Positions 1 through 5,725 are shown, counted from the first letter of the stretch. The stretch: 8,221 nt of DNA from an uncultured Gemmatimonadota bacterium (GCA_946479895.1 CAMLHT010000173.1:1-8221), one strand, 5' to 3'. The notes: generated from the letters alone by a model not told the origin. A program made the numbers and translations.

Positions 1-52
1 GATGTTCCCCAATGCCACCGATCCGAAGGCAGTGCTGAGGCGGTGCCGGTAG
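1..52 (+). CDS. Possible 3' end of a plus-strand gene (partial)
   Basis: Frame 2 is open from the left edge to a TAG at 50-52. It would encode a tail ending in NATDPKAVLRRCR, with mostly G or C at third codon positions, as in the other genes here. Frame 1 is also open, to a TAA at 73-75, but its codon use fits less well. Either would end just before the hairpin at 76-122, as expected for a gene converging on the minus-strand pair to its right. Too little is visible to name a product, and the stretch could be non-coding. Confidence 0.3.
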   Translation, partial: MFPNATDPKAVLRRCR

Positions 53-75
53 CACCCGGCGTCGTGCGCAGGTAA

Positions 76-122
76 AGAGGAGTTGATGCGCGGATCAGCG
101 TGATCCGCGCATCAACCCCTCT
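76..122. terminator. Strong hairpin, probable terminator between convergent transcripts
   Basis: Arms 83-97 (TTGATGCGCGGATCA) and 101-115 are perfect reverse complements around a 3-nt GCG loop. The pairing extends outward to 76-82 and 116-122 with one mismatch (A81 against C117), giving a 22-bp stem. It begins 19 bp after the stop codon of the minus-strand propeller gene (stop at 144-142). Read on the minus strand the stem is followed by only three T residues, so it is not a textbook U-tract terminator. The near-perfect stem and its position between gene ends still make transcript termination or 3'-end protection the best reading. It would work in both directions. Confidence 0.75.
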
Positions 123-141
123 CTGCCACCGACTGGCACTC

Positions 142-1203
142 TCATGGCTTGCGGATCGGTACAACGACATCCACCCCGCCGACCCACTTCGCGATCCTTC
201 CCCGATCTCCCACGGCGAATCCCGCCTCTCGGCTGGCGAACGACACGGCGTTGTAGCCGAGCGAATCGGCCATCGTCCACGACTGGCCGCCATCCGTAGA
301 CAGCGCGGTACCGACGAGTCCAACGGCAACCAGCGAGCGTGAAGCGGTACCGGGGACGTAGGTGACCGCCGAGAGATATCCTGGTGGTGTGGTTCCCGAC
401 GCGGCCTTCCACGTCGCGCCGCCATCCTCGGTCAGCGCGACGTTGACGTAGGCCTGGCGCGGCTGGCTGTAGTTCCCGCCGACGATGATGCCGTGCAGCG
501 CGTCGGCGAACGCCACCGAGAACGCGCCCGCGGCGCCGCCGTCGCCCGAATGCACCGGCGTCTCGGCCACCTGCCAGGTGCGGCCGCGATCGGTCGAGCG
601 GAAGACACGGGAGACGGCCGCGCCACCGGTGGCGATCCAGGCATTCGACGAGCCCTGGACGGTGAGGCAGGTGCCGCTCGCCGCGAACGCTGCTTCCCCG
701 GGCAGCATCGGGGGCAGGCCGGCCGGATCGACACGCGACCACGTCGCGCCGGCGTCGCTGGTGACGAGCAGGAACAACTTCCCGTCGACCGGATCGCTCA
801 TCACGATGCCGTTGCGATCGTCCCAGAAGGAGATCGCGTCGAAGAACACGCCTTTCTGCGTCGTGGTGAAGACCGTCGTCCACGTCGCGCCGCCGTCGCT
901 TGTGCGCAGGATGTTCGCCTGGCCCTTCTCGGCTTCGCCGGCGGAGATGGCGACGGCGGTCCTGTCGTCGAACGCGTGGATGTCGCGCAGGTCGAGCGAG
1001 TCCCGGCCGGCGATCGAATCGAGCTTCCACGTCGCGCCGCCGTCGGTGGTACGGAGGAAGGTCGCGCGGGAGCCGCTGACCCACGCCGTCCTGGCGTTCA
1101 CGACGCTCAGGCCGCGGAACGACGCCCGCGTACCCGTCGGCTGGATCTCCCAGCCGGCGGCCAGGACGAGAAGGGTCATGCCCGCGAGCGCGACGTATTT
1201 CAT
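142..1203 (-). CDS. Secreted BNR/Asp-box beta-propeller, Ycf48-like
   Basis: This is a 353-residue protein. The N-terminus (MKYVALAGMTLLVLAAG) looks like a short Sec signal or membrane anchor without a lipobox cysteine, so export from the cytoplasm is inferred. Six Asp-box motifs of the form S/T-x-D-x-G-x-T/S-W follow at about residues 53-59, 102-108, 149-155, 203-210, 259-265 and 302-309. They are spaced about 50 residues apart, and a degenerate last strand follows at 325-340. This is the sialidase/Ycf48 type of six- or seven-bladed propeller fold. Such proteins are annotated as BNR-repeat, 'oxidoreductase' or photosystem II assembly factor-like; no catalytic residue set is evident and no photosynthesis genes are nearby, so only a binding or scaffold role can be suggested. 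The ATG at 1203 lies 2 bp after the stop of the antiporter gene (TGAACATG), implying co-transcription and coupled translation. The reading frame stays open upstream to 1599, but that part is antisense-frame shadow of the antiporter and begins before the signal-like sequence. Confidence 0.88.
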   Translation of the reverse strand: MKYVALAGMTLLVLAAGWEIQPTGTRASFRGLSVVNARTAWVSGSRATFLRTTDGGATWKLDSIAGRDSLDLRDIHAFDDRTAVAISAGEAEKGQANILRTSDGGATWTTVFTTTQKGVFFDAISFWDDRNGIVMSDPVDGKLFLLVTSDAGATWSRVDPAGLPPMLPGEAAFAASGTCLTVQGSSNAWIATGGAAVSRVFRSTDRGRTWQVAETPVHSGDGGAAGAFSVAFADALHGIIVGGNYSQPRQAYVNVALTEDGGATWKAASGTTPPGYLSAVTYVPGTASRSLVAVGLVGTALSTDGGQSWTMADSLGYNAVSFASREAGFAVGDRGRIAKWVGGVDVVVPIRKP

Positions 1204-1205
1204 GT

Positions 1206-2288
1206 TCAGCCCCACCAGAGGGAAATGGCGATGATGCCGTAGAGCCCGATCAGCGTGACGCCCTCGAGCCAGATCGTCTCGCCATCGGCGACGATGACGG
1301 CGATGATGAGCGTCGTGAGCAGCAGGCCGACCACCAGCAGCGGCGGGATGATCAGCGTCAGGACCGGGCCGCCGAGGAAGAAGGAGATGAGCACCAGGAC
1401 CGGAACGACGGCGAGCGCGATCTGCAGCGAGCTGCTGAGAATGACGCTGACCGCGTAGTCCATCTTGTTCTTCACGGCGAGCTGGATGCCGACGACGTTC
1501 TCGACCGCGTTCCCGGCGATCGCGACGATCACGAACCCGGCGAACGCCTCGGAGATGCCCAGCGCGTGCATCGTCGGCTCGAGCGCGGCGACGAACCACT
1601 CGGAGACGAACGCGGCCGCCACGCCGCAGGCGGCGAGGATGCCGAAGGCCATTCCCTTCGACCAGATGTTCCCGTGCGCGGCTTCGGCGGCGGCCGCCGC
1701 CCTCGTCTCCGTCGTTGGCTTGGTGCCCGGCTCTCCAGTCTTCAGGGAGTACGGAATCGTGCAGATGAAGACGAGGAGCAGCAGGCCGGCGGTGATGCCG
1801 GAAAGGGTGTCGGCGTGCTGGTCGGCCGGCGTGTGGAGGTGGTGCACGAGGGTCGGGACCACCATCGCCGAGACCGCGAGCAGCAGCATCGAGGAGGTGA
1901 GTCGCGCCGACTCGGAGTGGAACGACTGCTTGCCGTGCTTCAGGCCGCCGAGGAGGATCGCCAGTCCGAAGACGAGCAGGGAGTTGGCGAGGATCGATCC
2001 GATCAGTGCCGCGCGCACGACTTCGACCAGTCCGGCGCGAAGCGCGAAGATGCAGACGAAGAGCTCCGGCAGGTTGCCGACGGCGGACTGCAGCACTCCC
2101 GTCGCGCCCGCGCTCATGTGGTGGCCGAGGTGCTCCGTCGAATGGCCGATGATGGTCGCGAGGAGCGCGAGGGCCACGCCGGCGAAGGCGAACTGCAGCC
2201 CGGTCGGCGCATGCAGCAGGTGCGACGCGGCGGCGGCAGCGACGGCGGCCCCCGCGAACGAGAGCGTGCGGATGTCGGATTTCGTCAC
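1206..2288 (-). CDS. Calcium/cation:proton antiporter of the CaCA superfamily (CAX/ChaA-like)
   Basis: This is a 360-residue inner-membrane protein with about eleven hydrophobic segments in two halves, the usual size for a bacterial CAX. The two alpha-repeat signatures are present: GNLPEL at residues 71-76, followed by RAALIGSILANSLLVFG, and GNAVEN at 259-264, followed by NKMDYAVSVILSSSLQIAL. The acidic residues E75 and E263 correspond to the ion-coordinating glutamates of the family. A loop at about 183-207, rich in Thr, Ala and Glu, separates the halves. Known family members exchange cytosolic Ca2+ (or Na+/K+) for protons; which ion this one carries cannot be read from sequence. The start is GTG at 2288: an in-frame TAG at 2300-2298 rules out any longer form. 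No Shine-Dalgarno lies before it, but a TAGAAT box sits 6 nt upstream, suggesting a leaderless message. It is the first gene of a two-gene unit with the propeller protein. Confidence 0.93.
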   Translation of the reverse strand: MTKSDIRTLSFAGAAVAAAAASHLLHAPTGLQFAFAGVALALLATIIGHSTEHLGHHMSAGATGVLQSAVGNLPELFVCIFALRAGLVEVVRAALIGSILANSLLVFGLAILLGGLKHGKQSFHSESARLTSSMLLLAVSAMVVPTLVHHLHTPADQHADTLSGITAGLLLLVFICTIPYSLKTGEPGTKPTTETRAAAAAEAAHGNIWSKGMAFGILAACGVAAAFVSEWFVAALEPTMHALGISEAFAGFVIVAIAGNAVENVVGIQLAVKNKMDYAVSVILSSSLQIALAVVPVLVLISFFLGGPVLTLIIPPLLVVGLLLTTLIIAVIVADGETIWLEGVTLIGLYGIIAISLWWG

Positions 2289-2294
2289 GGCGTG

Positions 2295-2300
2295 ATTCTA
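2295..2300 (-). promoter_or_regulatory. Putative -10 box of the antiporter gene, leaderless spacing
   Basis: Read on the minus strand this is TAGAAT, matching TANNNT, with exactly 6 nt between it and the GTG start at 2288. That places the expected transcription start on the first base of the start codon. The first three bases are an in-frame TAG, so no longer protein is possible. There is no purine-rich Shine-Dalgarno. No good -35 hexamer was seen at the usual distance. Confidence 0.5.
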
Positions 2301-2388
2301 GGGGGTCCGTCGCGGAGTGGATAGGGCGATGAGCCGCGCTCCCGGTGATTCCCGGATCCCGGCGCCAGCCACGTGGACCAGCTGCGGC

Positions 2389-2505
2389 GCAGACGACACA
2401 GGCACACGCAGACGACGCAGATGAAACCCTTGCTCATGACTGAACAAGGCGATGACGAAAAACCTCTCTGCGTCGTCCGTTCAGTCTGCGTCGCCTGTGT
2501 CGCAG
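2389..2505. repeat. Degenerate intergenic inverted repeat of the CTCTGCGTC style
   Basis: The left part (2389-2421) and right part (2467-2505) are imperfect reverse complements. Matching blocks are GACACAGGC at 2395-2403 with GCCTGTGTC at 2493-2501, ACGCAGAC at 2406-2413 with its complement at 2484-2491, and GACGACGCAGA at 2411-2421 with TCTGCGTCGTC at 2467-2477. The right arm carries about 6 extra bases. Within the left arm the 13-mer GCAGACGACRCAG occurs twice, 19 bp apart (2389 and 2408). The loop contains a smaller hairpin, CCTTG at 2428-2432 with CAAGG at 2445-2449. I remember degenerate CTCTGCGT-type palindromes between genes in Acidobacteriota and similar genomes; this element has that look, but kinship is not shown here. 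It lies between divergent genes, so it is not a terminator for either. Confidence 0.7.
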
Positions 2506-2533
2506 TGCTTTTCATTGGCCGCCAGATAGTCGC

Positions 2534-2539
2534 TAATCT
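2534..2539 (+). promoter_or_regulatory. Putative -10 box of the dehydratase gene, leaderless spacing
   Basis: TAATCT matches TANNNT and stands exactly 6 nt before the ATG at 2546. A weak -35 candidate TTTTCA (2509-2514) lies 19 bp upstream. The bases between the box and the start (TCCCGG) contain no Shine-Dalgarno. The TAA of the box is in frame with the start codon, so translation cannot begin further upstream. Confidence 0.5.
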
Positions 2540-2545
2540 TCCCGG

Positions 2546-3517
2546 ATGATGGAGATCACCGTGGACGACATTCTCGCGGCGCGCGAACGGATCGCGGGCA
2601 AGGTGCACCGTACGCCGCTGATGTCGGCCAGCCGGCTTGGCGCGCCCCACGGCGTCTCGCTCCAGCTGAAGTGCGAGACCTTCCAGAAGACCGGCTCGTT
2701 CAAGGTGCGCGGCGCCCTGAATGCGACCATGCTCCTGACTCCCGACGAGCGCCGGCGCGGCGTCATCACGGTCTCGGCGGGCAACCACGCCCAGGCGGTC
2801 GCCTATGCCGCGGCGCAGGCGGGGGTGAAGGCGACGGTGGTGATGTGGAAGCACGCGCCGGCGCTCAAGGTCGCCGCGAGCCGCGGATACGGCGCCGAGG
2901 TGGTGCTGCACGGGGACAGCAGCATGGAGGCGTTCGCGCACGCGCGCGAGCTCGAGCGGGAACGAGGCCTCGTGTTCATCCACCCGTTCGACCAGGTGCC
3001 GGTGGCCGCGGGGGCGGGGACCGTCGGGCTCGAGATCCTGGAGGATGCCGGGAAGATCGACGTCCTGGTCGTCTCCATCGGCGGCGGCGGGCTCATCTCC
3101 GGGATCGCGACCGTGGTGCGCGCGCGGTCGCCGAAGACGCGCATCATCGGCGTCGAGCCGGTCGGCGCCGCGGTGATGCGGCAGAGCCTCGACGCCGGAA
3201 AGCCGCTGCGCCTCGACCGCATCGACACCATCGCCGACGGTCTCTCGGCCCCGATGGCCGGGGAGCTCACGTTTCCGGCGATTCAGCGGCTGGTGGACGA
3301 CGTCGTGCTCGTCTCGGACGACGAGATTCGCCACGCGATGCGGGACGTGCTCACGTCGGCGAAGCTGGTGACGGAGCCGGCGGCGGCGGCGGCCATGGCG
3401 GCCATCACCGCGGGACGCGTGGGTGCCCGGCGAGGAGACGCAGTCGTCGCCGTCATGAGCGGCGGCAACGTGGACCTCACGCGACTGGCCGAGGCCGTGG
3501 ACGTCCCGTCACGCTGA
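2546..3517 (+). CDS. Threonine/serine ammonia-lyase, fold-type II PLP enzyme, catabolic (TdcB-like) form
   Basis: This 323-residue cytoplasmic enzyme of the IlvA/TdcB/serine racemase family would deaminate threonine to 2-oxobutanoate and ammonia, or serine to pyruvate. The PLP lysine is K53 in TGSFKVRGALNA, a phosphate-side asparagine is in SAGNHAQA (N80), the PLP phosphate-binding glycine loop is IGGGGLISGI (178-187), and the C-terminal MSGGNVDL (304-311) fits the ring-nitrogen contact. The regions around VVSIGGGGLI and LVSDDEIRHAM closely follow the E. coli TdcB pattern as I recall it. The protein ends after the catalytic domain and lacks the C-terminal ACT-like domains of biosynthetic, isoleucine-inhibited IlvA, which favours a degradative enzyme or a serine dehydratase/racemase. 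Two ATG codons are adjacent (2546, 2549); the first fits the leaderless promoter spacing. No branched-chain amino-acid genes flank it. It ends 41 bp before the convergent PAP2 gene. Confidence 0.92.
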   Translation: MMEITVDDILAARERIAGKVHRTPLMSASRLGAPHGVSLQLKCETFQKTGSFKVRGALNATMLLTPDERRRGVITVSAGNHAQAVAYAAAQAGVKATVVMWKHAPALKVAASRGYGAEVVLHGDSSMEAFAHARELERERGLVFIHPFDQVPVAAGAGTVGLEILEDAGKIDVLVVSIGGGGLISGIATVVRARSPKTRIIGVEPVGAAVMRQSLDAGKPLRLDRIDTIADGLSAPMAGELTFPAIQRLVDDVVLVSDDEIRHAMRDVLTSAKLVTEPAAAAAMAAITAGRVGARRGDAVVAVMSGGNVDLTRLAEAVDVPSR

Positions 3518-3558
3518 ATCGTTGACGGTCGACCAGGCGCTCCGCTTCCCGCGCGTCG
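3518..3558. other. Short convergent gap without a clear terminator
   Basis: These 41 bp separate the ends of the dehydratase (plus) and PAP2 (minus) genes. Only the short palindrome GGTCGACC was noticed. No stable hairpin with a T run is visible, so the two transcripts may overlap at their 3' ends. Confidence 0.5.
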
Positions 3559-4224
3559 TCAGCTCCGGACCCGCTTTCCCTCGCCGGTGAACGACCGGTA
3601 GCACGCCCACAGCCAGACGGCGCCGACGATCAACCCGCCGATGACGTCGGTCGGCCAGTGCACGGCCAGGTAGATGCGCGAGTAGGCCGAGCCGGACGCG
3701 ACGATGGCGGCGACCAGGTAGGGCCACTTCCAGCCGCGCTCGCGGTGCAGCATGATCGCGAGGGTGAACAGCACCGAGATGCTGGCGATCGCGTGGCCGC
3801 TGGGGAACGACGTCCAGCCGAACCAGCCGCGCTTGGGGAAGAGGTCGGGCCGCACGCGGTCGAACGACGCCTTGAGTGACGGATTCAGCGCCCAGGAGCC
3901 GAGCTGAACGACCATGAGCCACATGGCGAGGTCCACGCGGCGCTTCTTCACCCACAGCCAGATGACGATGCACCCGATGACCGGCATCAGCGAGATGTTC
4001 GTGCCGAACCACGGAAACACGAGCATCGCGAAGTCGAGCGGCGCGGGAAGCGGCGGGTGGACGGCGTACAGCAGGTCGCGCTCCCACGCGAGACCCTGGC
4101 TCCAGTCCCCCTGCGACCGCACGACCAGCGCGAAGAGGACGCCGGCGATGTAGGCGGCGGCAAATCCGGCGACGATGATCGGCCAGCGCTGCCGGTACCA
4201 CGGACGATCTCTTTCAAGGATCAA
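3559..4224 (-). CDS. PAP2-family membrane phosphatase
   Basis: This is a 221-residue integral membrane protein with about six hydrophobic segments. The full three-part PAP2 signature is present: K118-x6-R125-P126 (KASFDRVRP), PSGH at 141-144, and S182-R183-x5-H189-x3-D193 (SRIYLAVHWPTD). H144 and H189 are the expected acid/base and nucleophile histidines, so the enzyme should be active. Family members dephosphorylate phosphatidic acid, undecaprenyl pyrophosphate or related lipid phosphates on the outer face of the inner membrane; the exact substrate cannot be read here. The start is TTG at 4224, overlapping the thioesterase stop as TTGA. A GAGGAA Shine-Dalgarno at 4237-4232 stands 7 nt upstream, and no other start precedes the first membrane segment. 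It is the last gene of a three-gene unit. Confidence 0.92.
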   Translation of the reverse strand: MILERDRPWYRQRWPIIVAGFAAAYIAGVLFALVVRSQGDWSQGLAWERDLLYAVHPPLPAPLDFAMLVFPWFGTNISLMPVIGCIVIWLWVKKRRVDLAMWLMVVQLGSWALNPSLKASFDRVRPDLFPKRGWFGWTSFPSGHAIASISVLFTLAIMLHRERGWKWPYLVAAIVASGSAYSRIYLAVHWPTDVIGGLIVGAVWLWACYRSFTGEGKRVRS

Positions 4225-4664
4225 TCGGATATTCCTCGGCCCTGGACGACCATCATCGTCCCGGTCATGGTCGCCACGAGCTTCTCCCCGTCCGCGCGCA
4301 CCGCATGGACCGTGGCGTCGCAGACTACGATCGTGCGCCCGGGCTTGATGACCTTCGCCCGGGCGATGAAGCGCCCGCCGTCGGCGGGGGCGAGCATGTT
4401 GGTCTTGAACTCGATGCTCAGGACCGCGGCATCGGGCGGCATGATGGAGAGCGCCGCATAGCCGCAGGCGCTGTCGGCGATCGTGGCGATGATCCCCGCG
4501 TGGAGGTACCCATGCTGCTGGGTGAGCTTCGGGTCCGGGCCCATCGAGATGGTGGCTTCGCCGCGGCCGACGTGATCGAGCGTCGCGCCGATCGTCGTCA
4601 TGACCGCCTGCTTCGCGAAGCTGCGCCGGACGCGCCCGGGATCGAACGGGGCTTCAGCTGGCAC
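4221..4664 (-). CDS. PaaI-family hotdog acyl-CoA thioesterase
   Basis: This 147-residue single hotdog-domain protein is the usual length for PaaI-type thioesterases, which hydrolyse aryl- or acyl-CoA thioesters in the cytoplasm as tetramers. The family core is visible: LTQQHGYLHAGIIATIADSA (47-66), with H51 before the central helix and D64 as the likely catalytic acid, then VLSIEFKTNMLAPA (81-94) and the strand GRTIVVCDATVHAV. The N-terminal FDPGRVRRSFAKQAVMTTIG also matches the family, which supports the GTG start at 4664 over the internal ATG at residue 22. A GGAG Shine-Dalgarno (4675-4672) lies 7 nt before this GTG. The gene overlaps the zinc protein by 11 bp and the PAP2 gene by 4 bp, so all three are probably translated from one message. 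The substrate is unknown; no phenylacetate-pathway genes are in view. Confidence 0.9.
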   Translation of the reverse strand: MPAEAPFDPGRVRRSFAKQAVMTTIGATLDHVGRGEATISMGPDPKLTQQHGYLHAGIIATIADSACGYAALSIMPPDAAVLSIEFKTNMLAPADGGRFIARAKVIKPGRTIVVCDATVHAVRADGEKLVATMTGTMMVVQGRGISD

Positions 4665-4863
4665 GGCGGCACTCCGGACAGATGGCGTGGCCGGTGACGT
4701 CCGCCATGATCCGTCGTTGCCACGAGCCGTGGAGGTGCCGCGCGCAGAGGATCCGGCGGCAGCGCTCGCAGACGCCGCCCTTGATCAGGTCGAAGAAGGC
4801 GCCGCAGACCTCGCAGTCCGTCTTGACCTCGGTGTCGCGAAAGAATCTTGGCCGGTTGAACAC
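4654..4863 (-). CDS. Small double-zinc protein with FYVE/RING-like cysteine spacing
   Basis: This 69-residue protein shows four metal-ligand pairs: C17-x2-C20, C32-x2-C35, C40-x2-H43 (H45 is an alternative) and C62-x2-C65. The gaps (11 residues between pairs 1 and 2, 4 between 2 and 3, about 18 between 3 and 4) are those of cross-brace, two-zinc domains such as FYVE, with His replacing the sixth Cys. The basic R(R/K)HHCR motif that binds phosphatidylinositol-3-phosphate in eukaryotic FYVE domains is absent; the corresponding stretch is IKGGVCERC. There is no signal peptide or membrane segment, so a cytoplasmic protein-protein or nucleic-acid adaptor is the most that can be inferred. The start is GTG at 4863 because an in-frame TGA stands at 4869-4867. 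It leads the operon with the thioesterase and PAP2 genes. I do not recognise a named family. Confidence 0.8.
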   Translation of the reverse strand: MFNRPRFFRDTEVKTDCEVCGAFFDLIKGGVCERCRRILCARHLHGSWQRRIMADVTGHAICPECRRAS

Positions 4864-4869
4864 GGGTCA

Positions 4870-4875
4870 ATGATA
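4870..4875 (-). promoter_or_regulatory. Putative -10 box of the zinc-protein operon, leaderless spacing
   Basis: On the minus strand this reads TATCAT, a good TANNNT match, again exactly 6 nt before the start codon (GTG at 4863). The intervening TGACCC contains an in-frame stop and no Shine-Dalgarno. A GGAG at about 4881-4878 is too far (14 nt) to be a typical ribosome-binding site. No clear -35 was found. Confidence 0.5.
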
Positions 4876-4933
4876 CTCCGGGAGGTGACCGGCGTGCCCG
4901 GCAATCCGGATCGTCCGCGATGCGGCAAGGCAT

Positions 4934-4939
4934 TACCTT
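4934..4939 (+). promoter_or_regulatory. Weak -10 candidate for the pantothenate operon
   Basis: TACCTT fits TANNNT but stands 9 nt, not 6, before the ATG at 4949, so transcription would begin about 3 nt before the start codon. The upstream sequence is pyrimidine-rich (CTTCTTCCTCCC) and has no Shine-Dalgarno, which again suggests a very short or absent leader. No -35 is evident. The divergent promoter region shared with the zinc-protein operon is only 85 bp. Confidence 0.25.
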
Positions 4940-4948
4940 CTTCCTCCC

Positions 4949-5725
4949 ATGTCCGCACAGCCAGGCGACGCAATTGGCGGCCGGTCGATCACGATCGTCG
5001 GCGCCGGACGCATGGGCACTGCCCTCGCGGCGGCGCTCCAGGCGCGCGGGACGGCCGTGCACGGACCGCTGGGCCGCAACGACCCCGTCATGGGCGACAT
5101 CGTCCTCCTCGTCGTTCCCGATCCCGCGATCGCCGGCGCGGCACGGTCGGTCCCGGAAGGATCGCTCATCGGCCACACGGCGGGCGCGTTGACGCTCGAG
5201 GTCTTCGGCGCCCGCGAGTGCTTCTCGCTCCACCCGCTCATGACGGCCGGAGACGGGAGGGCCGACTTCGCGGGCGCTTCGGCGGCGATCGCCGGCTCGA
5301 GTGGCCGCGCGCTGGAAGTGGCGCGGTCCCTGGCGACGCGGCTCGGCATGACTCCCGTCGAGATCCCGGACGACAAGCGGGTGGCGTATCACGCCGCGGC
5401 CTCGATCGCCGCGAACTTTCTCGTGACGCTGGAGACGATGGCGGCCAGGGTCGGGGCGGAGTCTGGTCTCGAGCGGAAGCATCTCATGCCCCTGGCGCGC
5501 GCGGCGCTGGAGAACTGGGGCCGCCTCGGGACCGCCGCCCTCACCGGCCCGATCGCCCGCGGAGACGCGGCGACGGTGGCCCGTCACCGGGCGGAGATCG
5601 CGAAGGTCGCTCCCGAGTTACTGGCGGCCTGGGAATCGCTTGTGAAGGCCACCGAAGCGATCGCGCATGAGCACGCGCCGCGGTCAGCGGCACCCGACAT
5701 CCCCGCCCACCACTCCAGCAAATGA
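4949..5725 (+). CDS. Rossmann-like/DUF2520 reductase, candidate ketopantoate reductase
   Basis: This 258-residue cytoplasmic protein begins its Rossmann fold at ITIVGAGRMGTALAAAL (14-30), whose GxGxxG-type loop at 18-23 indicates NAD(P) binding. A second strand signature is DIVLLVVPD (50-58), and FSLHPLMT is at 92-99. The C-terminal helical DUF2520 half carries YHAAASIAANFLVTLE (147-162) and LTGPIARGDAATVARH (198-213), both typical of that family. It resembles ProC, F420-dependent NADP reductase and ketopantoate reductase in architecture. DUF2520 genes are known beside panC in other bacteria, for example upstream of panC in mycobacteria, and the non-PanE reductase PanG was reported in Francisella; I recall but cannot verify that PanG belongs to this family. 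The ATGA overlap with panC makes reduction of ketopantoate to pantoate (NADPH-dependent) the likely role. Only the ATG at 4949 is available after the in-frame TGA at 4886. Confidence 0.85.
   Translation: MSAQPGDAIGGRSITIVGAGRMGTALAAALQARGTAVHGPLGRNDPVMGDIVLLVVPDPAIAGAARSVPEGSLIGHTAGALTLEVFGARECFSLHPLMTAGDGRADFAGASAAIAGSSGRALEVARSLATRLGMTPVEIPDDKRVAYHAAASIAANFLVTLETMAARVGAESGLERKHLMPLARAALENWGRLGTAALTGPIARGDAATVARHRAEIAKVAPELLAAWESLVKATEAIAHEHAPRSAAPDIPAHHSSK

Larger units (their letters stand above)
2289..2545. other. Divergent intergenic region with two promoters and a large repeat
   Basis: This 257-bp gap separates the divergently transcribed antiporter and dehydratase genes. It holds a putative -10 box for each gene hard against its start codon, an E-box/G-box-like palindrome CCACGTGG at 2369-2376, and the degenerate inverted repeat at 2389-2505. 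No convincing small open reading frame was seen. The reading frames that cross it on either strand are extensions of shadows from the neighbouring genes. Confidence 0.7.

Noticed and set aside
95..1242. Long overlapping frames on both strands across the propeller gene
   Set aside because: Their translations are Arg/Pro/His-rich and lack family motifs, typical shadows of a high-GC gene with six clear Asp boxes in the true frame.
1204..1599. 132-residue N-terminal extension of the propeller reading frame
   Set aside because: It is very Arg-rich, lies wholly inside the antiporter gene in another frame of the same strand, and precedes a natural signal-peptide start at 1203.
1465..2324. Long plus-strand frames opposite the antiporter gene
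   Set aside because: The minus strand encodes a complete membrane antiporter with both alpha-repeat signatures; the opposite frames have no recognisable domains.
2369..2376. CCACGTGG palindrome as an operator
   Set aside because: An isolated 8-bp GC-rich palindrome is expected by chance; no second copy or regulator gene was seen.
2285..3334. 349-residue minus-strand frame opposite the dehydratase and the intergenic region
   Set aside because: It is Arg/His-rich, crosses the degenerate palindrome and opposes a complete PLP enzyme.
4598..5670. Long frames on both strands (about 330-356 residues) spanning the divergent promoter region
   Set aside because: They bridge two divergent operons, have shadow-like composition, and conflict with genes bearing intact motifs and tight overlaps.
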